Positions 32,226-41,770 are shown, numbered from the stretch's first letter. The stretch is 64,000 nt of DNA from Planctomycetota bacterium (GCA_014584315.1 JACTNA010000026.1:1-64000), one strand, 5' to 3'. Notes: generated by a model not told the origin, from the sequence alone. Numbers and translations are program-made.

Positions 32226-33980
32226 GTGATGGAAGTCGGGCATTCGATGGTCGAGCGGACGGACCCGAGGCTGCTGGCGGTCGCGCGCGGCGACGCCCCC
32301 GCGGACCTGCTCATCCGCGGCGCGTCCGTCATCAACACGTTCACGTGCGAGATCGGGCGGGCCGACGTCGCGGTCTTCGGCGGGCGGGTGGCGGCGGTGG
32401 GGGAGCCGCGCGAGGCGATGGAGATCATCGACGCGCCCGGGGCGTTCGTGACGCCGGGCTTGCTTGACGCGCACATGCACGTCGAGTCGACGATGCTCAT
32501 GCCGCGCGAGTTCGTGCGGGTCGCGCTGCCGCACGGGACGACGGGGGCGGTGCTGGACCCGCACGAAATCGCGAACGTGCTGGGGGTGGCGGGCATCCGC
32601 CTGCTGATGGACGACGCCGCCACGATGCCGATGGAACTCATGTGGGGCGTGTCGTCGTGCGTGCCCGCGTCGCACTTGGAGACGAGCGGGGCGAGCCTGG
32701 GCGTGCGCGATCTCGAGCCGCTCTTCGACGATCCGCGCGTCGTCGCGCTCGCGGAGATGATGAACTTCCCCGGCGTCGTGCGGGGCGTGCCGGACGTGCT
32801 CGCCAAGGTCGCGCTCGGCCTGCGGCGACGCATCGTGGACGGGCACGCGCCGGGCCTGCGCGGGGCCGGCTTGCAGGCCTACGCCGCCGCGGGGATCACG
32901 TCCGACCACGAGTGCACCACCGCGGCCGAGGCGATCGAGAAGGTCCGGCTCGGGATGATGGTGTACATCCGCGAGGGGAGCGCGGCCCGGAATCTGGAGG
33001 CGCTGCTGCCGGCGGTCACGCCGACGAACCGGCATCGGTTCTGCTTCTGCACCGACGACCGCCACCCCGCGGACCTGGCGGACGAGGGCCACGTCGACCA
33101 CGTCGTGCGCCGGGCCGTCGCGCTCGGGCTTGACCCCGCGTCGGCGGTCGCGATGGCGACGCTGCACACCGCCCGCCACTACGGCAAGCGCGACCTGGGC
33201 GCGGTTGCGCCCGGCTGTGCGGCGGACCTGCTCGTGCTCGACGACCTGCGTGAGTTCCGCCCACGGCTGGTGCTGTTCCGCGGGCGCGTGGTCGCGCGCG
33301 ACGGGCGGTACACCGGGCCGGAGCCGCCCGCTCGTGGGGCGATGCCCGCGTCGGTTGTCCGTCTGCCTGACGGCTTCGGCGATGCGTCGCTTCGCGCGCC
33401 CGCGCCGCGCGGCGGTCGCATCCGCGTCATCGGCATGGACCCGCACCAGTTGGTGACGGAGTCGCTCGTGCTCCCCGCGAGGATCGAGGGTGGCGTGTGC
33501 GTTGCGGATGTCGGCAACGACGTGCTGAAACTGGCCGTCATCGAGCGGCACCGGGGCACGGGGAACGTCGGAGTCGGGTTCGTGCGGGGATTCGGACTTC
33601 GGCACGGTGCGTTGGCGAGCACCGTGGGGCACGACTCGCACAACCTGGCGGTCGTGGGAACGAACGACGGCGACATGGTGGTCGCGGCCCGTGCGCTGGC
33701 GGATGCGGGCGGCGGCCAGTGCGTGGCCGACGGCGGGCGCGTGCTGGCGGTGCTGCGGCTGCCCGTCGCGGGGCTGATGTCGGATCGGCCCGCCGCGGAA
33801 GTGATCGCGCGGCAGCGGGGGTTGTTGGACGCGGCACACTCGCTGGGATGCCCGATCCACGACCCGTTCATGCCGCTGAGTTTCCTGCCGCTCGTTGTGA
33901 TCCCGCACCTGAAGTTGAGCGATCGGGGGCTGGTGGACGTGGACCGGTTCGACTTCGTGCCGCTGGATGCGGACACGTGA
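32226..33980 (+). CDS. ade: Adenine deaminase
   Basis: Ade converts adenine to hypoxanthine and ammonia with a binuclear metal centre. The 584-residue product has the amidohydrolase motif DAHMHVESTML (about 80-90), the conserved DPHEIANVLG, MMNFPGVV, DGHAPGL, ITSDHECTT and CTDDRHPADL, and the C-terminal adenase domain with ASTVGHDSHNLAVVGTND. The adjacent GTG (32226) and ATG (32229) both could start translation. The match to the bacterial AdeC family is extensive over the full length. Confidence 0.95.
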   Translation: MMEVGHSMVERTDPRLLAVARGDAPADLLIRGASVINTFTCEIGRADVAVFGGRVAAVGEPREAMEIIDAPGAFVTPGLLDAHMHVESTMLMPREFVRVALPHGTTGAVLDPHEIANVLGVAGIRLLMDDAATMPMELMWGVSSCVPASHLETSGASLGVRDLEPLFDDPRVVALAEMMNFPGVVRGVPDVLAKVALGLRRRIVDGHAPGLRGAGLQAYAAAGITSDHECTTAAEAIEKVRLGMMVYIREGSAARNLEALLPAVTPTNRHRFCFCTDDRHPADLADEGHVDHVVRRAVALGLDPASAVAMATLHTARHYGKRDLGAVAPGCAADLLVLDDLREFRPRLVLFRGRVVARDGRYTGPEPPARGAMPASVVRLPDGFGDASLRAPAPRGGRIRVIGMDPHQLVTESLVLPARIEGGVCVADVGNDVLKLAVIERHRGTGNVGVGFVRGFGLRHGALASTVGHDSHNLAVVGTNDGDMVVAARALADAGGGQCVADGGRVLAVLRLPVAGLMSDRPAAEVIARQRGLLDAAHSLGCPIHDPFMPLSFLPLVVIPHLKLSDRGLVDVDRFDFVPLDADT

Positions 33981-34146
33981 GGGAGTGCCGCACGGGGCGG
34001 ACGGATAGGATTCGTGCAGGGTCCGGGCGACGATCCGATCCCGCGGGGCGTGCGTACAGGGGTTTGTTCGCCTGGCGAAGCCGGGGAAGAGCGGCAACGC
34101 TCGGAGTGGAAGGCCGTCGGCGGACCATCGGCATAATGGAGAGTCA

Positions 34147-35976
34147 GTGATGCTCGATCGGAACTTCGGGGACCTGGTGTCGGATGCTGCGGGGCGCTGG
34201 GCGGGGCTCGAGCCGCTCGAGGCGCGGGTGGTGCTGGACGCGACGCCGACAAACGCGCTCTATCCCGTGGTCGAACTGAACACGAACGTCGGGAGCGTGT
34301 TCATCGAGTTGTACACGGACACCGCGCCGCAGAACGTGGCGAACTTCCTCGGCTACGTGGAGCGTGAGGACTACGACAACACGGTTTTCCACCGGCTCGT
34401 CAAGGGGTTCGTGCTCCAGGGCGGCGGGTTCGTCTGGAACGAGGCGGACAGCGACTTCGACCAGATCGAGAAGCAGGACCCGGTCGTCAACGAGTTCAAC
34501 CGGTCGAACGTGCAGTGGACCGTCGCGTTCGCCAAGATCCCGGCGACCGACGACAACGGCGACCCGATCGAGGGCGGCGGGCCGGACTCCGCGACCAACC
34601 AGTTCTTCTTCAACCTCGCGGACAACTCGGCGAACCTCGACAGCCAGAACGGCGGGTTCACGGTCTTCGGCGGCGTGGTGGCGGGGCAGGAGATCATCAC
34701 GTCCATCACACAGTTGCAGGTCGGCAACTTCGGCGGGGCGCAGGGGTCGGTGCCGCTGCTCCGAATGCCGATCTCGCGCGAGGACGCCAACCCAGAGGAC
34801 TTCGTCACCATCATCACCGCCCGCAAGGTCTACGACCCCGCAACCAGCCTCGCCGTCGGCGACGGCGTGCTGCCGGGCGGATCGGCGGATGACTTCGACC
34901 GGGCGACGGTCGGCATCCTCAACCGGTTCGGCGGGGCAACCGTCTACCGCCAGTCCTCGGACGGCACGGGATGGACCGTCACCGACCTCGGCCTCAAGAC
35001 ACAGAGCACGGGCACGACCGGACAGCCGGTGATGTGGGTCGACCCGAAGGACGGGCGGACGTACGCGGCCGCGCCGTCGGCCGCGGGGCTGAAGCTCTAC
35101 ACGAACACGGGCGAAGGGCAGTGGACCGCCCGCAACCTGAACGCGGAGATCGCGGGCGCGGGCCAGATCGCGAAGAGCCTGACGGCGTTCATCACACGCG
35201 AAGGGCTGGTGATGCTCGCCGGCCTGAGCGCGTCGGGCGAACTCCTGCTCTTCTCGCAGACCGGCGGCAACGACGGGCTTGGGAACCAGGCGTGGAGTTT
35301 CAGCAACATCTCGACCGCGGACCTTGCCGATCAGGAGCTGACGACGCCGGCGTTCACCAGCGACCTCGTGAGTTACGTCACCACGTGGAACGGGCTGAAC
35401 ATCGCGGGCCTCGACGCGGACGGCGCGATCCACGCCGTCTGGTGGGCGCCGGGGCTTGCGCAGTGGACGACGAGCAACCTGAGCGACATCACGGGCGCGC
35501 CGGCCCTGTTCGGCGGCCTCACGCCGTACCTGACCTCATGGGGCGGCATCAACCTCGCCGGGATCAACGCGGACGGGGACGTGACGACGACGTGGTGGGT
35601 GCCCGAGTTCGGGGGCGAATGGCGGCAGGACAACCTGAGCGATCTGTTCGGCGGCCCGGGCCTCGAGCCCGGTTCGCTGGCCAGTTACGTCACGTCCTGG
35701 GGCGGGCTGAACGTGGTCGGTCGGCGAAGCGACGGGCACACGATCGTCTACTGGTGGGCCCCGGGGATCGAGGGCGATGCCTGGGCGATCACGTCCATCA
35801 GCGAGTTCATCGACGGCGCGCCGCTGTTCGCCGGACGCGTCGCGGGCATCGCCTCGCCCGCGGGGACGATCAGCCTCGTCGGCGCGTCCGAGGACCACGA
35901 TCTGCTCCGCTACTGGTGGCAGCCGGGCGGCGATTGGCGGGCCGAGAATGTGACGCAGCAGGCCGTGCTCGTCTGA
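34147..35976 (+). CDS. Exported cyclophilin-type peptidyl-prolyl isomerase with C-terminal repeat domain
   Basis: The 609-residue protein opens with a LEP-type N-terminus (LEPLEARVVLDA, about 21-32), used by many exported planctomycete proteins. A cyclophilin domain follows (about 40-230) with FHRLVKGFVLQGGGF and ATNQFFFNLADNSANLD. The C-terminal part (about 250-609) consists of six or seven repeats of about 50 residues with the pattern SYVTSWGGLNxxGxxxDGxxxxxWWxPxxxxxWxxxNLS. The same repeat domain ends the FG-GAP protein at 54803. It is likely a beta-propeller of lectin or scaffold type (inference). A GTG at 34147 and an ATG at 34150 are adjacent; GGAG lies upstream. Confidence 0.88.
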   Translation: MMLDRNFGDLVSDAAGRWAGLEPLEARVVLDATPTNALYPVVELNTNVGSVFIELYTDTAPQNVANFLGYVEREDYDNTVFHRLVKGFVLQGGGFVWNEADSDFDQIEKQDPVVNEFNRSNVQWTVAFAKIPATDDNGDPIEGGGPDSATNQFFFNLADNSANLDSQNGGFTVFGGVVAGQEIITSITQLQVGNFGGAQGSVPLLRMPISREDANPEDFVTIITARKVYDPATSLAVGDGVLPGGSADDFDRATVGILNRFGGATVYRQSSDGTGWTVTDLGLKTQSTGTTGQPVMWVDPKDGRTYAAAPSAAGLKLYTNTGEGQWTARNLNAEIAGAGQIAKSLTAFITREGLVMLAGLSASGELLLFSQTGGNDGLGNQAWSFSNISTADLADQELTTPAFTSDLVSYVTTWNGLNIAGLDADGAIHAVWWAPGLAQWTTSNLSDITGAPALFGGLTPYLTSWGGINLAGINADGDVTTTWWVPEFGGEWRQDNLSDLFGGPGLEPGSLASYVTSWGGLNVVGRRSDGHTIVYWWAPGIEGDAWAITSISEFIDGAPLFAGRVAGIASPAGTISLVGASEDHDLLRYWWQPGGDWRAENVTQQAVLV

Positions 35977-35985
35977 ACGGCAGGC

Positions 35986-36504
35986 TCAGCCGGTGCGGCG
36001 CAGCGCGAGGATGAGTTCGACCTGGCCCGTCGGGCGGTCGATCTCGCGCGCGATCTCCACGGTCGGCAGGCCGCGATCGGCGAGTTCGTAGACCCGCGTG
36101 TGGAGGGGATCGGCGAGTGGGGCCGCGGGCGATCGTTGCGGAGTTCGCGGCGCGGCGTCGGTCGCCTCCAGTCGGACCAATCGTTCGTCCGCGTCGCGGA
36201 TGAGTCGCTCCAGCCTGGCGGCCCGTGCCTCGAGTTGGGCGGCGAGCTCGCGGGCGAGGTCGTGCATCTCGGCCATCACCGCCTCGGCGGAATCCCGCTC
36301 CGCGGCCTGGGTCCTGATCGCCTCGATCCGCTCCCGCGGCGACATCTCCTGCTGTGTCCGGGCGGCGATGCGCTGCTGCACCTTGCGCATGGCGATGAAC
36401 AGGATGATCATCAGCCCGGCGGCGATGAGCAGGCCGGGCAGCGGGCCGACCGGGGGGCGGGTCGGCGTGGAGGCCGCGAGCGTCAGGAGCGATGTCGCGT
36501 CCAT
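35986..36504 (-). CDS. Membrane-anchored coiled-coil protein with C-terminal helix-turn-helix
   Basis: The 172-residue product has one transmembrane helix (about 22-39, PLPGLLIAAGLMIILFIA). A long, charged coiled coil follows (about 55-115). A short C-terminal motif, YELADRGLPTVEIAREIDRPTGQVELILALR, looks like the helix-turn-helix found in DUF2802/DUF6115-type proteins. The domains suggest an N-out, C-in single-pass protein. It is divergent from tilS, with the two starts 54 bases apart. The function is unknown. Confidence 0.75.
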   Translation of the reverse strand: MDATSLLTLAASTPTRPPVGPLPGLLIAAGLMIILFIAMRKVQQRIAARTQQEMSPRERIEAIRTQAAERDSAEAVMAEMHDLARELAAQLEARAARLERLIRDADERLVRLEATDAAPRTPQRSPAAPLADPLHTRVYELADRGLPTVEIAREIDRPTGQVELILALRRTG

Positions 36505-36544
36505 GCGCTCCCACGATACCACGGGCCGACCGCCCGTGTCGCCG

Positions 36545-36550
36545 TATGAT
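36545..36550 (+). promoter_or_regulatory. Putative -10 (TATGAT) of tilS
   Basis: TATGAT (5 of 6) is followed after 7 bases by the ATG at 36558. No Shine-Dalgarno lies between them. The sequence context CCGTATGATC is identical to that in front of purD on the other strand (62013-62022). Confidence 0.55.
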
Positions 36551-36557
36551 CCTCGCG

Positions 36558-37616
36558 ATGCCGGACTCGAACGGAGTGGTGAGACCGTCCCGCCACGACT
36601 CCGCCGTCGGCATGGTGGTCCGCCACTGGCGTCGCCTGACGGGCGGCCCCGAGCGGCGCGATCAGGATCGGCGAACGCTGATCGCCTGCTCCGGGGGTGC
36701 GGACTCCTCCGCCCTGACCCTTTGCCTGGCCTCGGCGACGGATCGGCTTGTCGTGGCGCACGTCGTGCACGACCTGCGGCCGCGGGCGGAGTCGCTCGCG
36801 GATCGAGCCAGGGCGCGGGACCTGGCGGCAGGGCTTGGGCTACCCTTCGCCGAAGCCCACGTGCGCGTGGCGGAACTGCCCGGCAACGACGAGGCGAACG
36901 CGCGTCGCCTGCGCTACGAAGCGCTGGAACGGCTGGCGTTCGAGCAGGGTTGTCCCTACATCGCGACCGCCCACCACGCCGAGGACCAGCTCGAGACGAT
37001 GCTGATGGGGCTGGTGCGAGGGACGGGGTTGTCCGGGCTGGCGGGCGTTCGGCCGCGACGGCCCGTGGGCGAGCGGGGCATCCAGGTCGTCCGTCCGATG
37101 CTGCGGCTGGCGCGCGTGGAGAGCGAGCGCATCTGCCGCGAGTGCAAGTGGGCGTGGGCGGAGGATCCGACGAATCGTGACGTGACGCGTTTGCGTGCGG
37201 CATTGCGGGCCGGGCCGGTCAGGGAACTGCTGCGCATCCGCCCGGCGACGTGCGACCACGCGGTGAACGTGGCCGAGTTCGTGCGCGAGGCGGCCGCGCT
37301 CGTCGAGGATGCCGTGGCGCACGAGTGGCCAAGCGCGACCGTGGTGGAGCGCGACGGGCGTGTCGTCGCGTACTCGTTCGATCGCGAGCGGCTCCGCGGC
37401 CTGCGATGGATCGTGGTCGGTTCTCTGCTGCGATCGGCCTATGCTCGGCTGCGTGACGGTCGGGGGCTGGACCGCTTGCGTGCGAGGTCCGTTCGCGCCG
37501 CAGCGATGGCCGTCCGCCACGCCGACGACGCGCCGGAGTTTCAGTGGCAGGGCGCTCGCGTGCGGGTGGGCCGAGATCGTGTCGAGGTCCGGCTGGAGGA
37601 CTCGGAGGATGGCTAA
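36558..37616 (+). CDS. tilS: tRNA(Ile)-lysidine synthetase
   Basis: TilS changes C34 of the CAU-anticodon isoleucine tRNA to lysidine, using ATP and lysine. The 352-residue product has the PP-loop SGGADSSAL (about 48), HVVHDLRPRAESLADRARA, ATAHHAEDQLETMLMGLVRGTGLSGLAG and the region RPMLRLARVESERICRE. The C-terminal domain is shorter than in E. coli TilS (432 residues). The start at 36558 fits the -10 at 36545. The longer frame from 36492 would overlap the divergent gene. The next gene begins inside its last codons. Confidence 0.92.
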   Translation: MPDSNGVVRPSRHDSAVGMVVRHWRRLTGGPERRDQDRRTLIACSGGADSSALTLCLASATDRLVVAHVVHDLRPRAESLADRARARDLAAGLGLPFAEAHVRVAELPGNDEANARRLRYEALERLAFEQGCPYIATAHHAEDQLETMLMGLVRGTGLSGLAGVRPRRPVGERGIQVVRPMLRLARVESERICRECKWAWAEDPTNRDVTRLRAALRAGPVRELLRIRPATCDHAVNVAEFVREAAALVEDAVAHEWPSATVVERDGRVVAYSFDRERLRGLRWIVVGSLLRSAYARLRDGRGLDRLRARSVRAAAMAVRHADDAPEFQWQGARVRVGRDRVEVRLEDSEDG

Positions 37617-37992
37617 GAAGATCGTGCTGGTGGGCCACTGCGGGCCGGACGCCGCGATGCTGCGGTCGGCGGTGCGTGGCGCGGTGACGGACGTGTCGTT
37701 CGAATCGGCGAATGACGAGGAGTCCTTGTCGCGGGCGATGCACGGGGCGGACCTCGCCTTGGTGAACCGGGCGTTGGAGGGCGCGTTCTCGGCGTCGGAC
37801 GGGGTCGAGTTGATCGGGCGACTCGCCGCCGACCGCTCCGGCGGCGGGCCGGCGCTGATGCTGGTGAGCAACTTCGAGGATGCGCAGGCGCGGGCGGTTG
37901 AGGCGGGCGCGACGCCCGGGTTCGGCAAGTTGTCGATGTACGATGACGCCGCGAAAGAGCGCCTGCGTCGGGCGCTCGGCGTGTCGGCGTAG
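37609..37992 (+). CDS. Small receiver-like protein of unknown function
   Basis: The 127-residue product begins MAKKIVLVGHCGPDAAMLRSAV. It has the alternating strand-helix pattern of a CheY-like fold (strands near 4-9, 45-53, 76-82 and 100-106). The conserved acidic pocket and phosphoacceptor of true receivers are not obvious. PALMLVSNFEDAQARAVEAGATPGFGK resembles the beta4-alpha4-beta5 part of receivers, with a lysine close to its usual place. GGAGG is directly before the ATG, and the start overlaps the tilS stop by 8 bases. Confidence 0.7.
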   Translation: MAKKIVLVGHCGPDAAMLRSAVRGAVTDVSFESANDEESLSRAMHGADLALVNRALEGAFSASDGVELIGRLAADRSGGGPALMLVSNFEDAQARAVEAGATPGFGKLSMYDDAAKERLRRALGVSA

Positions 37993-38007
37993 CGGCTGGA
38001 GCGTGCA

Positions 38008-39249
38008 ATGGCGAAGCGTGGCGCGTCGAGTGCGGCGGCGAAGAAGCCCGGTGTGAAGGACTACACGGCGCGCCGGGCGGCGTTGCTGCGCGAGTTGAAA
38101 GGGGCGATCGGCGTGGTCTTCGCCGGCGAGGGCGGCGGGCACCTGCGCGGGCAGTGGGAGGCCGATCGATCCTTCTACTACCTCACCGGCATCGGCGACG
38201 AGGCGGGGGCGGCCGTGCTGTTCGACCCCGCCAATCCCGACCCGCGCCGGCGGTGCATCCTGTTCCTCAAGCCGCGCGACCCCGAAATGGAGATGTGGGA
38301 CGGCCACCGCGACGCGATCGGGAGCGCGCTGAAGGCCCGCACGGGCTTCGACACCGTGCTGCGCACGCGCGCCCTGCCGAACGTCCTGGCCACCATCACA
38401 CGGCAACGAAAGCGCCTCGCGGCCCTGCACCCGCCGACCCTGCACACCGCGGCGGTCCAGCCGGACCTGGCGCTGTTCCGCCAGCTGTGCGAACGCACGG
38501 CGGGGGTGGCGGTCGAGGATAGGTCCGGCCTGATCCCGTCCATGCGGGCGGTCAAGTCCCCGGTGGAACTCGCGGCGATCTCGCGGGCGATCGACGCGAC
38601 GCTCGCGGGGCACACGGCGGCCGCCGCCGCGATGAAGCCCGGCGTGAATGAGCGCGACGTGCAGGAAGCGCTCGAACGGGCGATGCGCGACGCGGGGGGG
38701 GACGGGACAGCGTACAACTCGATCGTCGGCGCGGGGCCGAACGCCGCGGTTCTGCACTACATGCGCAACAACGCCCCGATCGAGCCTGGCGACCTCGTGC
38801 TCATCGACGCGGCGGCGACGGTGGACGGCTACGCGGCCGATATCACCCGCACGTACCCGGCGTCCGGGAAGTTCTCGGGCGAACAACTGGACGTCTATCG
38901 CACGGTGCTGCGCGCCCAGCGTGCGGCGATCGCGGCGGTCAAGCCCGGCAACCACCTGTGGCAGGCGGACGAGGCGGCCCGGGAGATCATCGACAGGGCC
39001 GGCTTCGCCGACGCGTTCTACCACGGCATCGGGCACCCGCTCGGGCTGGAGGTTCACGACGTGGCGTCGGATGGCGCGCTGCGGGCGGGCATGGTCGTCA
39101 CGATCGAGCCGGGCATCTACGTCGAGGAGCGGCGGCTCGGGATTCGGCTCGAAGACGACGTGCTGGTCACGCCGCGCGGCAGCCGGAACCTGTCGGCGCA
39201 CATCCCGATCGAGCCGAGGGACGTCGAGGCGATGGTGCGCGGGCGGTGA
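38008..39249 (+). CDS. Aminopeptidase P-like (M24) metallopeptidase
   Basis: The 413-residue product has a creatinase-type N-terminal domain (about 20-180, with FYYLTGIGDEAGAAVLF and FLKPRDPEMEMWDGHR) and an M24 pita-bread domain. The metal ligands lie in LVLIDAAATVDGYAADITRTYP (the two Asp), GIGHPLGLEVHD (His), VVTIEPGIY (Glu) and IRLEDDVLVT (Glu). It should remove N-terminal residues that precede proline. It is cytoplasmic, as no signal peptide is seen. GGAG stands 7 bases before the ATG. It is convergent with the SCO1 gene, with a gap of 6 bases. Confidence 0.93.
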   Translation: MAKRGASSAAAKKPGVKDYTARRAALLRELKGAIGVVFAGEGGGHLRGQWEADRSFYYLTGIGDEAGAAVLFDPANPDPRRRCILFLKPRDPEMEMWDGHRDAIGSALKARTGFDTVLRTRALPNVLATITRQRKRLAALHPPTLHTAAVQPDLALFRQLCERTAGVAVEDRSGLIPSMRAVKSPVELAAISRAIDATLAGHTAAAAAMKPGVNERDVQEALERAMRDAGGDGTAYNSIVGAGPNAAVLHYMRNNAPIEPGDLVLIDAAATVDGYAADITRTYPASGKFSGEQLDVYRTVLRAQRAAIAAVKPGNHLWQADEAAREIIDRAGFADAFYHGIGHPLGLEVHDVASDGALRAGMVVTIEPGIYVEERRLGIRLEDDVLVTPRGSRNLSAHIPIEPRDVEAMVRGR

Positions 39250-39255
39250 ACGCGG

Positions 39256-40002
39256 TCAGCCGCGGTCCTTGCCGGCGATGGCCCTCAGCCTCGCGGTGAG
39301 CGCGGCCCGGTCGTCCTCGAAGTTCGGCGAGTACAGGCCGATCAGGCGTCGGTCCGGCCCGACGAGGATCATCCGGTCCGGGTGGCGGATGTTGGCCATG
39401 GTCTGGCCGTCGGGGAGCGTGATGCGGTTCGATTCCTCCGGGTCGTCGGATATGTCGAACTTGAGGCTCTCGGAGGCGATGCGCCTGATCGTTCCGGCGT
39501 CGCCGGTGAGGAAACGCCAGCGCGCGTGATCCACCCCGAATGCGGCCGCGTACTCGCGCAGGCGCTGCGGCGTGTCGTTCGCCGGATCGACGCTGATCGA
39601 GACAAACTGGACGTTCGTGCCCGCGAGATTCTCGTACTGCTCGAACATGCGCCCGGTGAGCATCGGGCAGACGAGCACGCAGTGCGTGAACACGAAGCTC
39701 AGCACCGTGATCCGTCCGTCGAAAATCGACTGGTCCACAGGGTTGCCGTCCTGATCGACCAGGCTGAACTCCGGCACGCGGAGATCGCCCAGCGGCTCGG
39801 GGATGGGCTTGAGGAGTTGCTCGAGCGATGCGCGCCGCGCGTCCAGTTGGGTGGGCGAGGTGAGTTGGGCCTGCTCCTGCGCGAGGCGGCGTGCCTCGGC
39901 GGCCTTCTCGGCCTGCTTGGCCCGGAGCATGAGCGCGGCCGACACGGACAACGCCAGCCCGACAACCGCGACGATCAGCAACGGGGCGAACCACCTGGGC
40001 AT
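39256..40002 (-). CDS. SCO1/SenC family copper-binding protein
   Basis: The 248-residue product has a signal anchor (residues 4-26), a charged coiled-coil stretch (28-65), then a thioredoxin-like SCO domain. It includes VPEFSLVDQDGNPV, the copper-binding VFTHCVLVCPML (Cys108, Cys112), SVDPANDTP, and NIRHPDRMILVGPDRRLIG with the third ligand histidine. SCO proteins deliver copper to the CuA site of cytochrome oxidase. It sits at the end of a minus-strand cluster that starts with cyoE, consistent with oxidase assembly. GGGAGG precedes the ATG. Confidence 0.92.
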   Translation of the reverse strand: MPRWFAPLLIVAVVGLALSVSAALMLRAKQAEKAAEARRLAQEQAQLTSPTQLDARRASLEQLLKPIPEPLGDLRVPEFSLVDQDGNPVDQSIFDGRITVLSFVFTHCVLVCPMLTGRMFEQYENLAGTNVQFVSISVDPANDTPQRLREYAAAFGVDHARWRFLTGDAGTIRRIASESLKFDISDDPEESNRITLPDGQTMANIRHPDRMILVGPDRRLIGLYSPNFEDDRAALTARLRAIAGKDRG

Positions 40003-40016
40003 GTCGGCCTCCCGAG

Positions 40017-40772
40017 TCAGCGCCGCGAGCCGATCGTCGACGCGGCGAGAGCGATTCCGGCGGCGGCAAAGAGGATCGTAGCCACCCAGGCGATCGGATC
40101 GAAGACACCGGCGAGCGAGGCGTGCAAGGCCCGCGTGGGCCATGTCATCGGGTTGGCGAGCATCACAACGCGCAGCCAGCCGCTCGCGCCCTCGAGCGGG
40201 AAGATCGAGCCGGAGAGCAGCCACATCGGCATGAGCAACAGGTTCATCACGCCGTGGAAACCCTGCACCGAGTCCACGCGCCAGGCGAGCGCCAGGCCGA
40301 GACCCGCCACCCCCGCCGCGATGCACGCGAGCGCGGCGAGCGCGCCCAGATGGCCGGTCGCGCCGGCGGGCAGCCCGAGGATCGCGGCCGCGGGCAGGAG
40401 AAGAGCGGCCTGCGCTGTCGCGACGGCCGCCGACCCCGCAAGTTTCGACCCCCAGGCGACCCATCGCGGCGCGGGGCTGACCAACACGGACTGGAGGAAC
40501 CCCGCGTGCCGATCGTCGATCAGCGAGATCGCGCCGAGGATCGCGGTGAACATCACGGAGACCGTGAGCACGCCGGGCAGCAGGAACGCGGCGTAGGTCG
40601 TCGCCGCGTGCCCCGAGGGGGGGGCGAACGATCTGGCGAACCCGCTGCCGAGCAGGAGCCACAGCAGGACGGGCGTGCCGACCGTCGCGACGATCCGCGA
40701 GGGCTGCCGGACGAAGCGCACGAGTTCGCGCGCGGTCAGGCGGACGAAGGGATGGAAACCGGCCGCGCTCAC
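40017..40772 (-). CDS. ABC-2 type transporter permease
   Basis: The 251-residue product has six hydrophobic segments (about 30-45, 58-85, 108-135, 140-162, 175-197 and 225-247). It shows the ABC-2 permease pattern, including an N-terminal amphipathic helix (VRFVRQPSRIVAT) and LLLMPMWLLSGSIFPLEGASGWLRVVMLANPMTW. Its GTG start overlaps the stop of the ATPase gene (GTGA), so the two form one exporter. The neighbours cyoE and SCO1 suggest a role in cytochrome oxidase or haem handling; this is inferred from context only. Confidence 0.9.
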   Translation of the reverse strand: MSAAGFHPFVRLTARELVRFVRQPSRIVATVGTPVLLWLLLGSGFARSFAPPSGHAATTYAAFLLPGVLTVSVMFTAILGAISLIDDRHAGFLQSVLVSPAPRWVAWGSKLAGSAAVATAQAALLLPAAAILGLPAGATGHLGALAALACIAAGVAGLGLALAWRVDSVQGFHGVMNLLLMPMWLLSGSIFPLEGASGWLRVVMLANPMTWPTRALHASLAGVFDPIAWVATILFAAAGIALAASTIGSRR

Positions 40773-41770
40773 GACGAGTTCCCTTCGCCGAGCGGGCTGC
40801 CGGTGGCGGCGAGGAAGGCGTCGCCGAGCGTCGGCGGAGAGAACTCGAACGGCAGGCCGAGCCTGGCGAGTTCCGCCGCCGCGCCGGCCAGCGCGTCTCG
40901 ATCCTCCGCGTGCCCCACGCCCCCGCCGCCGGGTGTCGCGACGACGCGGAGGCCGAGCCGTTCCATGCGGGTCACGGCGTCGGGATCGGTCGATCGGATC
41001 GTCGAGGTGCCGAGCGCGCCGCGCAGGCGTGCGGGCGAGCCGTCCGCCACGATGCGGCCCTGGTGCATCATCACGACGCGGTCGGCGCGTTCCGCCTCGT
41101 CCATCAGGTGCGTGGACATCAGCACCGTCAGGGGCGTGCCCGCATCGGCGGCCTCGCGGCGCAACTCGGCGATGGCGTCGAGAAACCGGGTGCGAGCGTC
41201 GTGGTCAAGCCCGGCCGTCGGCTCGTCGAGCAGCAGGATTGTCGGCCTGTGCAGCAGGGCGCGGGCGAGGTCGGCGCGTCGGGCCAGGCCGCCGGAGAGC
41301 GAGGCGACGCGATCGTCGAGGCGATCGGTGAGGTCAAGGCGTCGGGTGGTGATCGCGATTCGCTCGACCGCATCCCGCCCGGAAAGGCCGAAGAGCGAAG
41401 CCTGCGCGAGCAGGTTCTCGCGTACGGTGAGCAAGCGGTCGAGGCCCGGGGCTTGGAAGACGACGCCGAGTTGGGCACGGTAGCGGCGGATCTCGCGTGG
41501 GTCCGCTCGCCCGCCCGCGACGGTCCGGCCGAGCGACTCAAGCGTGCCGTCGTCCGGGCGATCGGCCGTGCCGACGAGGCGCATCAGCGTGGACTTGCCG
41601 GAGCCGTTGGGGCCGAGCAGGGCGACCCACTCACCCGTCGGCACGGCGAGCGACAGTCGATCGAGGGCGACACGCGGTTCGCGACGCCGTGAGCCTGGGA
41701 ACACACGGCGCAGGTCGGCAGCCCGGATGGCGATGCGTGAATCCGTCCTCGCGTCGGCGTCGTGTGACAT
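40769..41770 (-). CDS. ABC transporter ATP-binding protein paired with the ABC-2 permease
   Basis: The 333-residue product contains Walker A LLGPNGSGKSTLMR, VVFQAPGLDRLLTVRENL (Q-loop), the signature LSGGLARRADLARALL, Walker B ILLLDEPTAGLDHDAR and the switch histidine in LMSTHLMDEAERAD. The C-terminal extension (about 235-333) is of the kind seen in CcmA/NodI-like ABC-2 exporters. The start at 41770 is coupled to the cyoE stop through TGATG. It is preferred to 41812, which lies deep within cyoE. Confidence 0.92.
   Translation of the reverse strand: MSHDADARTDSRIAIRAADLRRVFPGSRRREPRVALDRLSLAVPTGEWVALLGPNGSGKSTLMRLVGTADRPDDGTLESLGRTVAGGRADPREIRRYRAQLGVVFQAPGLDRLLTVRENLLAQASLFGLSGRDAVERIAITTRRLDLTDRLDDRVASLSGGLARRADLARALLHRPTILLLDEPTAGLDHDARTRFLDAIAELRREAADAGTPLTVLMSTHLMDEAERADRVVMMHQGRIVADGSPARLRGALGTSTIRSTDPDAVTRMERLGLRVVATPGGGGVGHAEDRDALAGAAAELARLGLPFEFSPPTLGDAFLAATGSPLGEGNSS

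Noticed and set aside
29766..34097. Very long minus-strand open frame (over 1400 codons) opposite the TPR, kdsB and ade genes
   Set aside because: It is arginine/proline-rich without motifs and lies antisense to three well-recognised genes. Long stop-free antisense frames are expected at this GC content.
34132..34137. CATAAT as a leaderless-type -10 of the cyclophilin gene
   Set aside because: A GGAG ribosome site lies directly after it and would fall within the promoter, so the promoter is probably further upstream.
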